Shown here: piece after piece, positions 35,316 through 43,187 of the stretch
How the letters are laid out: the number at the start of each line of letters is the position of its first letter
How positions within the stretch are numbered: position 1 is the stretch's first letter
Origin: Marivirga lumbricoides
Lineage (GTDB): Bacteria; Bacteroidota; Bacteroidia; Cytophagales; Cyclobacteriaceae
NCBI RefSeq assembly: GCF_014636295.1
Contig: NZ_BMEC01000007.1
Span: forward strand, 186,001-250,000
Length of the DNA stretch: 64,000 nt
Direction of reading: 5' to 3'
Made by a program: the position numbers and the translations under genes
The notes under the pieces: model-generated
What the model saw: the letters and a program-made list of their open reading frames with translations, nothing else
What the model was told of the DNA's origin: nothing
The model's database searches: none

Positions 35316-36629
35316 CTATATGGCTTCTATCTTTAATTTTGAAGGTAGCTGATTGTTAATATTGACTATTCTTCTGTTTATTCTATCTTTATCAAGAGGA
35401 TTGTTTACATGCTTTGCTGAACAGTCAACCAGGTTTTGAATAAATTTCTGAAGGATAGAAGAATATTCATGGCGGTCTCCGTCAACATACAGCATCCTTG
35501 CCATACAATCCAGTAAAGCCATAAATATCATAATATCAGAGCTGCCATATTCTCTGATGGGGATTAAAGTTTTGTAAAGCAAATCCTCATAAGTTATAGG
35601 GTTAAGGTATACGCATACCTGGTCTTCTTCATCCGTAAGGTAATTTTTTTCCTTAATAAACATCATCTGGATAAATAAATCGGACAAGAGGTCTATCGCT
35701 TTCTTAGCTGTGCCTGGGTCATTAATTCCCGGACTTAACGCTTTTACTGCAATTTCGGAGATTTGCTTGAAACCAAAGGAAAAGTGATCTGCCACTCTTT
35801 CCTGAGTGTAAAGAATGAAGTTGGACATAAGGTTTTTCTTTTTCTCTTCGTCCAATTGTAAATTAGTTTGTAAAAAAGGATAATGCCGAGTAACAAAATC
35901 TCCCAAAGTAATATTCACCTTTATTTTGAGATGATGTGTCTGGCAAAAATGTTGCAATCCTTCATAATCTATGAGCTTTAAATAGCCCGAAGTGTCGGCA
36001 CGATGTTCAATCCAGTTTTCAGTATCTATTGTGTCAGCATTTTGATCAGCAGTCTCCAATCTTTCTATTTCAGTCTGAGTGCTTTTGTAGATGTTGTTCA
36101 TAATATTATCCACTTGTATTTGCTGAGAAATAGAATGGATAAAATAGACGAATAAGCCTAGACAAATAATGGAAAGAAGCATACTGAAAAAGATGCCTAA
36201 TGAAGGGGTGGCGTATTCAATATCCGGAGAATCAATATTAACAATAAGGTTGAGGCTAAAGATTATACTTCCTATATAAAACCCCAGAACAATTTGATGA
36301 AATTTATTAGAAATAAGCCCTGGCAGCACCCGTGGTGAGAGTGTTGCTGTAGCGCTATTTAGTACCACCATTACCATGGAAAAACTAAATACCATCAATG
36401 AAATTAAACTTCCTACAATGGTACCCAGGATCAATCGTGCATTATCACTGCTATGCACTAAAACCGGAGAAATATTTTCTTTGAAATCAATAACAATTTC
36501 CTTAAACTCAATTTGTATGACTATAAATGATACAAAAAAGAAAAATACTGTAAGAAGCGAAGGATAGAAGGCTATGCTGTTAATAACTGATAAATAAACA
36601 CGCTTCAACTTTTTAAACCATATTTTCAT
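35316..36629 (-). CDS. DUF2254 family membrane protein
   Basis: A 437-residue protein with four hydrophobic helices in the first 170 residues (about 14-38, 66-92, 108-130 and 143-167), followed by a soluble cytoplasmic domain containing SPGINDPGTAKKAID, the hallmark of DUF2254. Its function is unknown. It is the last gene of a three-gene minus-strand operon, five bases after the MscS-type channel gene, so it may share an osmotic or membrane-stress role. Confidence 0.85.
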   Translation of the reverse strand: MKIWFKKLKRVYLSVINSIAFYPSLLTVFFFFVSFIVIQIEFKEIVIDFKENISPVLVHSSDNARLILGTIVGSLISLMVFSFSMVMVVLNSATATLSPRVLPGLISNKFHQIVLGFYIGSIIFSLNLIVNIDSPDIEYATPSLGIFFSMLLSIICLGLFVYFIHSISQQIQVDNIMNNIYKSTQTEIERLETADQNADTIDTENWIEHRADTSGYLKLIDYEGLQHFCQTHHLKIKVNITLGDFVTRHYPFLQTNLQLDEEKKKNLMSNFILYTQERVADHFSFGFKQISEIAVKALSPGINDPGTAKKAIDLLSDLFIQMMFIKEKNYLTDEEDQVCVYLNPITYEDLLYKTLIPIREYGSSDIMIFMALLDCMARMLYVDGDRHEYSSILQKFIQNLVDCSAKHVNNPLDKDRINRRIVNINNQLPSKLKIEAI

Positions 36630-36634
36630 TAGAG

Positions 36635-37534
36635 CTATTTTTCTTTAGGTTTAGCCATTTCATCTCTTTTTATAGCCAATGGAATAGGTTTTTCTTCCTG
36701 GTAAATTTTCAGTTCAAGGATGTCGGCAGGCATATTGAAACCTTTTCGCATTAGAGTGGTAACTACCTCTTTCATTACCGAGCTTTTAAGCACAGTAATT
36801 GACCCCGGAAAATCATAGGTATTAATCCAGAAAAACACTTTTAAATTAATAGTGCTTGCTCCAAATTTATCTATAGTAACAAAAGGGGAAAAACCTTCTT
36901 CCTTAATAATATTTTCCAGGGATTGGATGGTTTCCATAATCACTTTGGTTGCTTCCGTAATATCCACACCGTAATCCATTCCTATCACGAATTCGTGCCT
37001 CATATAACCATCTTTAGTAAAGTTAGTAAGTGGGTTTTTTATAAGAAGTGCGTTGGGAATGTAAATATCCCTTCCATCCATTGATTTTATATGTGTATTT
37101 CTGAAAGTCATGGCCTTTACCCTACCTGTAAATTCATTTATCTGGATAATATCCCCGGTAATAAAGGGTCTGCTAAATGCCAGGAAAAAGCCTGCAATAA
37201 AATTTTCTCCAATATCCTTAAATGCAAAACCCAGGATGAGAGCTGAAACGCCTGCTCCTGCCAGCAGACCTCCTGCAGCCCTGCCTAAACCGAGTTGGTT
37301 AAGAAGAATGATAATACCTATAATCAGGAAAAAGAGAAAAACTACTCTGCCTGAATAATTCACCAGGAGCATATCTTTTTCATGACGCATTAAACGGTTT
37401 ACTAATATTCTCCGCACAATAACTCCAATGAAGATGAAAATCATTAGCAGTATTAAACCCATCAGAATTTCCGGTAGCCTGTCCAGAATATTATGCCAGT
37501 AGCGATCAAAAGAGTTAATAATAGTTTCCCTCAT
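36635..37534 (-). CDS. Small-conductance mechanosensitive channel, MscS family
   Basis: A 299-residue inner-membrane channel that opens under membrane tension to release solutes. Two N-terminal helices (about 18-42 and 64-84) precede the Gly/Ala-rich pore helix (RAAGGLLAGAGVSALILGFAFKD). The beta domain follows, with GDIIQINEFTGRVKAMTFRNTHIKSMDGRDIYIPN, a classic MscS block. The length equals E. coli MscS (286) plus a short C-terminal extension. It lies in an operon between a quinone reductase gene (23 bases upstream) and the DUF2254 gene (5 bases downstream). Confidence 0.92.
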   Translation of the reverse strand: MRETIINSFDRYWHNILDRLPEILMGLILLMIFIFIGVIVRRILVNRLMRHEKDMLLVNYSGRVVFLFFLIIGIIILLNQLGLGRAAGGLLAGAGVSALILGFAFKDIGENFIAGFFLAFSRPFITGDIIQINEFTGRVKAMTFRNTHIKSMDGRDIYIPNALLIKNPLTNFTKDGYMRHEFVIGMDYGVDITEATKVIMETIQSLENIIKEEGFSPFVTIDKFGASTINLKVFFWINTYDFPGSITVLKSSVMKEVVTTLMRKGFNMPADILELKIYQEEKPIPLAIKRDEMAKPKEK

Positions 37535-37557
37535 ATTTTCAGTGCCAGGAGCCTTTC

Positions 37558-38535
37558 TTAAATTGAAAGTACAATTTTACCAATGTGTTTACTGCTTTCC
37601 ATTAACTTGTGCGCCTGAGCTGCTTTTTCTAAAGGAAATGTAGCATAAATTATTGGTTTTATTGAGCGCTTTTCCAGGTATGGCCAAATGTGCTGCTCTA
37701 ATTTCAAGGCAATGTCCCCTTTAAATTCTGCAGATCTGGCGCGTAAGGTAGAACCTGTGATAGTGAGCCTTTTTGCCATTACTTTTTTCATATTTACCTC
37801 AGATTGCGCATCCTTCATAGCATTAATAATTACTAATCGGCCTTCAGGATTTAACAAGTCAATATTTTTTGATGTATAGTCACCCCCAATCATATCTAAG
37901 ATAACATCAATGCCATCAGGCTCAGCCTCTTTAATTGCTTGTAGAAAATCCTCGGTTTTATAATTAATGGCCTTTGTGGCACCAATGGTTTCTGCGTATA
38001 TACACTTGTCGTCCGAGCCCGCGGTGGTGTAAGCCTTACCTCCCATAGCCTTCACCATTTGAATGGCTGTTACGCCAATTCCCGAGGTTCCCCCATGAAC
38101 CAAAAAGTTCTCCCCACTTTTAAATTGTGCTCTATCAAATACATTCGTCCAAACCGTGAAGAACGTTTCTGGTAAAGAGGCTGCCTCCTGAAAATTAAGC
38201 CCATCGGGAATAGGCAGACACTGCACAGCTGGAACAGCAGCTTTAGATGCATAGCCGCCTCCTGCCAGTAATGCACATACTTTATCACCAGCTTTCCAAC
38301 GACTTACTTTACTGCCTACTTCAGTTATTATGCCCGCTACTTCCAATCCCGGTATATCTGCATCTACGCCATCAGGAGCAGGGTATTTCCCCTCTCTCTG
38401 TATAATATCCGGTCTGTTTACACCCGCAGCTTTTACCTCTATTAATACTTCATTTTCTTTAATTTCAGGGTCTTTTCGTTCCTGAAGCTTGAGTACTTCA
38501 GCATTTCCTGGTTGGGTGATAATAATGGCTTGCAA
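37558..38535 (-). CDS. NAD(P)H-quinone oxidoreductase, zinc-free MDR family (PIG3-like), TTG start
   Basis: A 325-residue medium-chain reductase that moves hydride from NADPH to quinones or enals. The N-terminal domain carries GVNRPDIIQREGKYP and PGLEVAGIITEVG; the cofactor turn is VHGGTSGIGVTAIQM. The catalytic zinc ligands of alcohol dehydrogenases are missing, as in quinone reductases. The start codon is TTG at 38535: the first residues (MQAIIITQPG) align with the family start MKAIxxxxPG, and no ATG exists upstream before the in-frame stop at 38548-38550. It heads the minus-strand operon. Confidence 0.88.
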   Translation of the reverse strand: MQAIIITQPGNAEVLKLQERKDPEIKENEVLIEVKAAGVNRPDIIQREGKYPAPDGVDADIPGLEVAGIITEVGSKVSRWKAGDKVCALLAGGGYASKAAVPAVQCLPIPDGLNFQEAASLPETFFTVWTNVFDRAQFKSGENFLVHGGTSGIGVTAIQMVKAMGGKAYTTAGSDDKCIYAETIGATKAINYKTEDFLQAIKEAEPDGIDVILDMIGGDYTSKNIDLLNPEGRLVIINAMKDAQSEVNMKKVMAKRLTITGSTLRARSAEFKGDIALKLEQHIWPYLEKRSIKPIIYATFPLEKAAQAHKLMESSKHIGKIVLSI

Positions 38536-38684
38536 AATATAAATTTTCTAGTTTAATAATTCTTCTTTTTACGGAGCTGGAAAAGATAAGATTAAGAATC
38601 ATCTGATTTTAGTTGATAGAATTGCGGATACTCTTCCTTATTTTAAAATATAATTTTTCAATTTACTCTATTCAACTTATAAAA

Positions 38685-38708
38685 GTAATTGTTTATAGTA
38701 ATTATTTA
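38685..38708 (+). repeat. Tandem 11-base repeats before the hybrid regulator gene
   Basis: GTAATTGTTTA (38685-38695) and GTAATTATTTA (38698-38708) differ at one base and are spaced 13 bases apart. They sit immediately upstream of a -7 match and may be a binding site for an activator, or AT-rich coincidence. Confidence 0.35.
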
Positions 38709-38714
38709 CATTTG
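38707..38714 (+). promoter_or_regulatory. -7 promoter element for the hybrid regulator gene
   Basis: TACATTTG matches TAnnTTTG, 37 bases before the start codon. A TTG at 38689-38691 is 15 bases upstream, shorter than the usual spacer of about 19. Confidence 0.5.
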
Positions 38715-38750
38715 TTTATATATATTGAATAAACTTTCAATTTATAAGAT

Positions 38751-41417
38751 ATGGTTAGTTTTTATAGAGTTTTCTTAACAGGCTTTTTGTGCATCTGCAT
38801 TTGTTCAAAAAATTTATATTCTCAGAAACAAACCACGCAATCAAATATTTCTTCATTGGACACTTTGTACCGGAAGGCGAAGGAGTTTTATGAAGAAGGA
38901 AATTATACTTCAGCACTTCCTATTTATTTAAAAATAGATTCGCTTGCCGGGAAAAATAACATCCTTAATAAAACTGTAATAAAATCAATTTTAGATCGCT
39001 CAGAAATCTCCAGAACTACCTTTACTCATGCAGGGGTGGAAGCCGCTAAAGAGCTCCAACTGGAGGCTTTAGCATTAGCAGAAGTTCTCGGTTCAGCCGC
39101 ATTGATAAATGATGTATATATGAGGTTAGCAGATATGTATGGCCTCATCGGTGAATATGATACAACCAAAATATATCTGGATAAAGCTTTTGAATATTAT
39201 AAAACGACTGATGATACAAAAAAGCTGTGCCGGCTCTATTTAATTTACATGAACTACTATTTTGCAATTGATAAACTAGATAGTGCAGGTTTTTATTTAC
39301 AAGAAGGTGTTGAATATATATCAAAAAAAGAAGCCCCTCAGGAATTGGCAACTCTGTTGATTTACCATGGCAACTACTTTGAGAAATATAAGAGCGATTT
39401 TCCAAATGCTTTGATCCGGTTTAAGAAGGCAAAAAGAATATATGAAGGAATTGAGGATACTTTAACGCATGAATTTTCCCGATTACATGAAGGGCTGGCG
39501 TATACATACAAGGGCTTGGGCGACCACGAGAAGGCATTTCAGCATTATGCAAAATTTTATACCATCAGGGATGGTATGCGAAAAAAAGCTAATAATGAGC
39601 TAACCCGCACACTCGAAACAAAATATCAGACTGATAAAAAAGCAAAAGAAATTCAATTATTGAAAGCTCAGACTGCATTAGCGGAAAAGGAAAGAAAAAC
39701 ACAATTGTTTGTATTAATAGCAGCCATTTTCCTTATTTTAATTATTGCAGTATTCTACTTTATATTGTCTCGAAACAGAAAAAGAACCAATAAAAAATTA
39801 AGAGAGTTAGATCAATTAAAGTCTAATTTCTTTGCCAACATTTCACATGAATTTAGAACGCCACTTACATTAATTAAAGGATCGGCTCAGATAGAACTTA
39901 ATAACCCGGGTTTAGATGATCACCTTAAAAAGCATCTTAGTATTATTGATCAAAACTCGGAAAGAGTGTTGGAGTTAGTGGATCAACTACTTGATTTATC
40001 AAAGTTGGAAGCCCATAAAATGGATTTAAAGGTAAAACCTATAATGCTGAAACAGTGGATATCGCTACAAGTTGAGCCTTATATTTACCTGGCAAATCAA
40101 AAAAAACAGGAGTTTAAGATCAATTTTGAGACCAGTTCTGAATCAGAAGAAGTAGTATTGATAGATCCTGAGGTACTAAGTAAAGCTGTTACAAATTTAT
40201 TTTCCAATGCTGTTAAATATGGAAATGAGCATGGGAAGATTGATTTGAAAGTAGCTTGCCAGGAAGGAACCTTATTGATTTCAGTAAAAAATACCGGTGA
40301 AATCATCACGCCAGAACATCAGGAAAAAATCTTTAACAGGTTTTATCAGGTAAATGCGGAGAAAAATGGTGTAGGTATCGGTTTGGCTTTAGTGAAAGAA
40401 TTGGTGGAATTGCATAAAGGAAACATATACTTTGAGGCTACTGAAAAATTCAACCATTTTAAAATAGAAATTCCAGTGAAAAGAGATAGTTATTCTGCTT
40501 TAGAGCTGGAAGCTTCAGCAGGAAAAGGAACTATTGAGGTGTCTTTACCTCAGGTAAATGGCAGCTCGAAAACAGCTGATGTTACAAGAGAGCTTTGGAA
40601 TAGCAATGGGCAAATCAGAACATCCGGTGATAACCCGGAAGAAGAATTACCCATTATGCTGGTAGTGGATGACAATGCTGATATTAGGTTTTTGATAAGC
40701 GAGCAATTTCAACGAAACTTTATAATTTTAGAAGCTGAAAATGGTTCAGAAGGAATTGAAAAGGCTTTTGACGTAATTCCCGACATAATTATCTCAGATG
40801 TGATGATGCCTGTTATGAATGGTATTTCGCTATGCAATACCCTTAAAAAAGATGAAAAAACCAGCCATATACCTATCATATTGCTGACAGCCAAAGCTGG
40901 AGAAGAGAATGAACTTTGTGGATTAGAAACTGGTGCGGATGATTATATTTTAAAGCCATTTAATCATAAACTTCTCCAAACCAGAGTTGAGAAACTAATT
41001 GAAATAAGGAAAAAGCTGCGGGAAAGGTATAGCCAGGAATTGGTTTTAAAACCTATGGATATTGCCATTGCTCCGGCCGATGAAGTTTTCTTAGATAAAG
41101 TCCAAAGCCTCATGGATAATAAACTGTCGGCACCGGATTTTACGGCCGAAATGTTTAGTAAAGAAATAGGCATGAGCCGAATGCAACTTCACAGAAAACT
41201 TAAAGCCCTTACAGGCTTAAGTACCAGTGAATTTATCCGTTCTCAGCGCATGAAACTAGCTGAATGTCTACTTAAAACAAAAGGTATAACAGTAGCAGAG
41301 GTAGCATATGCAGTAGGATTCAATGATCCTTCCTATTTCTCTAAATGCTTTAAAGAAACTTATGGTCGTACGCCTCATAGCTATGCTACTTTCAATACGG
41401 TTTCTAGCATTAACTAA
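38751..41417 (+). CDS. Hybrid sensor kinase-response regulator with AraC output and periplasmic TPR sensor
   Basis: An 888-residue one-protein two-component system. Order: signal peptide (1-25), TPR-like helices (about 28-300), a membrane helix (about 317-339), HisKA with His366 (FFANISHEFRTPLTL), HATPase (NLFSNAVKYG; GVGIGLALVKEL), a receiver with Asp683 (IIISDVMMPVMNG), and a C-terminal AraC-type helix-turn-helix (about 780-885; EVAYAVGFNDPSYFSKCFKETYG). The sensor would face the periplasm and the AraC part would bind DNA. Instead of the beta-propeller sensor of carbohydrate HTCS proteins, it uses TPRs. The 16-bp direct repeats just downstream, before the envelope operon, are its likely target. 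Confidence 0.9.
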   Translation: MVSFYRVFLTGFLCICICSKNLYSQKQTTQSNISSLDTLYRKAKEFYEEGNYTSALPIYLKIDSLAGKNNILNKTVIKSILDRSEISRTTFTHAGVEAAKELQLEALALAEVLGSAALINDVYMRLADMYGLIGEYDTTKIYLDKAFEYYKTTDDTKKLCRLYLIYMNYYFAIDKLDSAGFYLQEGVEYISKKEAPQELATLLIYHGNYFEKYKSDFPNALIRFKKAKRIYEGIEDTLTHEFSRLHEGLAYTYKGLGDHEKAFQHYAKFYTIRDGMRKKANNELTRTLETKYQTDKKAKEIQLLKAQTALAEKERKTQLFVLIAAIFLILIIAVFYFILSRNRKRTNKKLRELDQLKSNFFANISHEFRTPLTLIKGSAQIELNNPGLDDHLKKHLSIIDQNSERVLELVDQLLDLSKLEAHKMDLKVKPIMLKQWISLQVEPYIYLANQKKQEFKINFETSSESEEVVLIDPEVLSKAVTNLFSNAVKYGNEHGKIDLKVACQEGTLLISVKNTGEIITPEHQEKIFNRFYQVNAEKNGVGIGLALVKELVELHKGNIYFEATEKFNHFKIEIPVKRDSYSALELEASAGKGTIEVSLPQVNGSSKTADVTRELWNSNGQIRTSGDNPEEELPIMLVVDDNADIRFLISEQFQRNFIILEAENGSEGIEKAFDVIPDIIISDVMMPVMNGISLCNTLKKDEKTSHIPIILLTAKAGEENELCGLETGADDYILKPFNHKLLQTRVEKLIEIRKKLRERYSQELVLKPMDIAIAPADEVFLDKVQSLMDNKLSAPDFTAEMFSKEIGMSRMQLHRKLKALTGLSTSEFIRSQRMKLAECLLKTKGITVAEVAYAVGFNDPSYFSKCFKETYGRTPHSYATFNTVSSIN

Positions 41418-41625
41418 TACAAGAAATGGTTCTGGTTTAATTTTTTCATGGGAATTTCCGGTTTAAAGTAAAAGCTCACTTTTCCGATTTTATAGTTTCT
41501 TCCCTGTTTCAAAGAAGATCATAGCACTAAATGATTTTACTTCCCATATCATTTATTGCCTCCAATTTCAAAATCTTAAAAAAAATTATAGCGAAAAAAC
41601 GCTCTCTGTTCACTCAAATTGAACA
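41418..41625. other. Spacer before the envelope operon control region
   Basis: No gene is seen. The stretch is A/T-rich with no clear terminator for the regulator gene; a weak inverted repeat GTTCA-N7-TGAAC lies near 41609-41625. Confidence 0.3.
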
Positions 41626-41662
41626 TGTTACATATCTCATAGCTCTTGTTACATAATTCATA
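41626..41662 (+). promoter_or_regulatory. 16-bp direct repeat, predicted binding site of the AraC-type hybrid regulator
   Basis: TGTTACATA-N2-TCATA occurs at 41626-41641 and 41647-41662, matching at 14 of 16 positions, with 21 bases (two helical turns) between copies. The second copy ends at the -33 element of the operon promoter, a typical position for an AraC-family activator (inference). Confidence 0.65.
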
Positions 41663-41691
41663 TTGACGATTTATTTAAAGCCATAGATTTG
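41663..41691 (+). promoter_or_regulatory. Promoter of the envelope operon
   Basis: TTG (41663-41665) and TAGATTTG (41684-41691) are separated by 18 bases, matching the Bacteroidota -33/-7 pattern. The first start codon of the operon is 40 bases downstream. Confidence 0.65.
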
Positions 41692-41731
41692 AAATAATAC
41701 AACCTCAAGTCCGGATTTTAAATAAAAAAAG

Positions 41732-42967
41732 ATGAACAAGATTAAGCTTCCTATTTTCTTTCTTATTGCTTTAGTAGCATGCAATTCAGATGACACCCCT
41801 ATTGGTCCTATTACTGACGCCACCATTCTGATTGAGTCCGATATATTAGAAGAGACACTTTTAGAAGATATAATAGAAGACCCTTCAGTTGCAGATTATA
41901 TAGTGCAAGGTTATTTGGATGTACGCGCTTTGCTAACTATTGAGCCGGGTGTAGTTATTGCTTTCGAGGCCAACTCCGGATTCTATATTGAAGGAGTGGG
42001 GGCAAGCGGAGCAATACGAGCAGTGGGCACATCCCAAAAGCCAATTCTGTTTACAGGTATAGAGAAAGTACCCGGGTTTTGGAGAGGAATAACTGTTTTG
42101 GCAAATGATGTGCGGAATGAACTTAACTACTGTGTTTTAGAATATGCAGGAAGTGATGATTTAGTGGCTTTCGGTTCAGTAAAGTTGAAGGGAGGACTCG
42201 CAGTGGAGGATGCTTCAGGCTTTAATGGAAGCTTAAAATTAAAAAACACTACTATTCAATCATGTCTCGGATATGGATTTATTGTAGAACAAGGAGCTGT
42301 TTTAAGAGAGTTTTCCTCCAATAGTTTTTTTAATAATAAAGAAGCTGCAGTCAGGATTGATGCTGAAAATACAGATTTAATAGATGCTAATAGCACCTTT
42401 TCTGGTAATAATGGAATTGATGGGGTAGAAATTAATGCAAGTGGCAGCGCTACCCATAGATTGACGGCAGACGCAACGTGGGTTTCTTTAAAAGAGGGTG
42501 CCAATTATGTTATTTCACAAACTTTTTCAGCCGAGGCGAGACTGACCATAGCAGCTGGTGCCACTCTGGCTTTCGAAGCCAATCAAACCATCACTTTTAG
42601 GGAAGATTTTAGCGGTAATAATGACGGAATACTCATAGCCAATGGTACAGCAAGTAAGAATATCACTTTTACTGCTGTAGAAAAACAGCCGGGATATTGG
42701 CAAGGCTTAGTGATAAGAAGTAGTAGTAATTTAAACAGCATGGAGTATTGTGTAGTAGAGTTTGGGGGAAGCGATTTAGTAAGTGGCCTAAGAGGTAACA
42801 TAATTCTCGATAAAGATGGTGCTTTTGATGCTCCTCAATTAACTATCACTAATTCGGTTATACGCAACGGATTAGGTTGTGGTATAGCGGTAGATTCTTT
42901 CGGAGGGATGCTAACGGAAAGCGATAATTCCTTTGCAGGTAATAATGACAATTCAATCTGCATGTAG
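41732..42967 (+). CDS. Lipoprotein with two beta-helix-like repeats
   Basis: The 411-residue product has a lipoprotein signal (MNKIKLPIFFLIALVAC, lipid on Cys17) followed by NSDD; acidic residues just after the Cys are typical of Bacteroidota lipoproteins exported to the cell surface. The mature part is an internal duplication: LTIEPGVVIAFEANSGF ... ILFTGIEKVPGFWRGI ... LNYCVLEYAGSDD (from about 68) recurs as LTIAAGATLAFEANQTI ... ITFTAVEKQPGYWQGL ... MEYCVVEFGGSD (from about 271). The strand pattern suggests a right-handed beta-helix with surface or polymer binding. It is the first gene of the envelope operon; its function is unknown. Confidence 0.75.
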   Translation: MNKIKLPIFFLIALVACNSDDTPIGPITDATILIESDILEETLLEDIIEDPSVADYIVQGYLDVRALLTIEPGVVIAFEANSGFYIEGVGASGAIRAVGTSQKPILFTGIEKVPGFWRGITVLANDVRNELNYCVLEYAGSDDLVAFGSVKLKGGLAVEDASGFNGSLKLKNTTIQSCLGYGFIVEQGAVLREFSSNSFFNNKEAAVRIDAENTDLIDANSTFSGNNGIDGVEINASGSATHRLTADATWVSLKEGANYVISQTFSAEARLTIAAGATLAFEANQTITFREDFSGNNDGILIANGTASKNITFTAVEKQPGYWQGLVIRSSSNLNSMEYCVVEFGGSDLVSGLRGNIILDKDGAFDAPQLTITNSVIRNGLGCGIAVDSFGGMLTESDNSFAGNNDNSICM

Positions 42968-43011
42968 ACAACCAGAGGCATCAAAGGATAACAGGATGTT
43001 AAAATGTAAAG

Positions 43012-43167
43012 GTGAAAAAAACGCACAAAGGGTATGAGGGCGCATTGAAAATTGACCTGACTAAAAAAATTTTACTCAATGTGGATCACCTGGCAAAAGG
43101 ACAATACGAGATTATAATCATTCAAAATGGCAAGCCTGTTAAGCAATTGCATTTCACTAAGAAATAA
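43012..43167 (+). CDS. 51-residue small protein in the envelope operon
   Basis: A frame with a GTG start at 43012 encodes VKKTHKGYEGALKIDLTKKI and continues LLNVDHLAKGQYEIIIIQNG, then KPVKQLHFTKK. The alternating strand pattern and the ending (GQYEIIIIQNGKPVKQLHF) resemble the last strands of type IX-secretion C-terminal domains and of small single-strand-sheet proteins of Bacteroidota, but the match is only by eye. It fits tightly between the lipoprotein genes (44 bases before it, 20 after). An in-frame stop at 43006-43008 limits the start. Confidence 0.5.
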   Translation: MKKTHKGYEGALKIDLTKKILLNVDHLAKGQYEIIIIQNGKPVKQLHFTKK

Positions 43168-43187
43168 AAAGTAAATAAAGCACTCAA

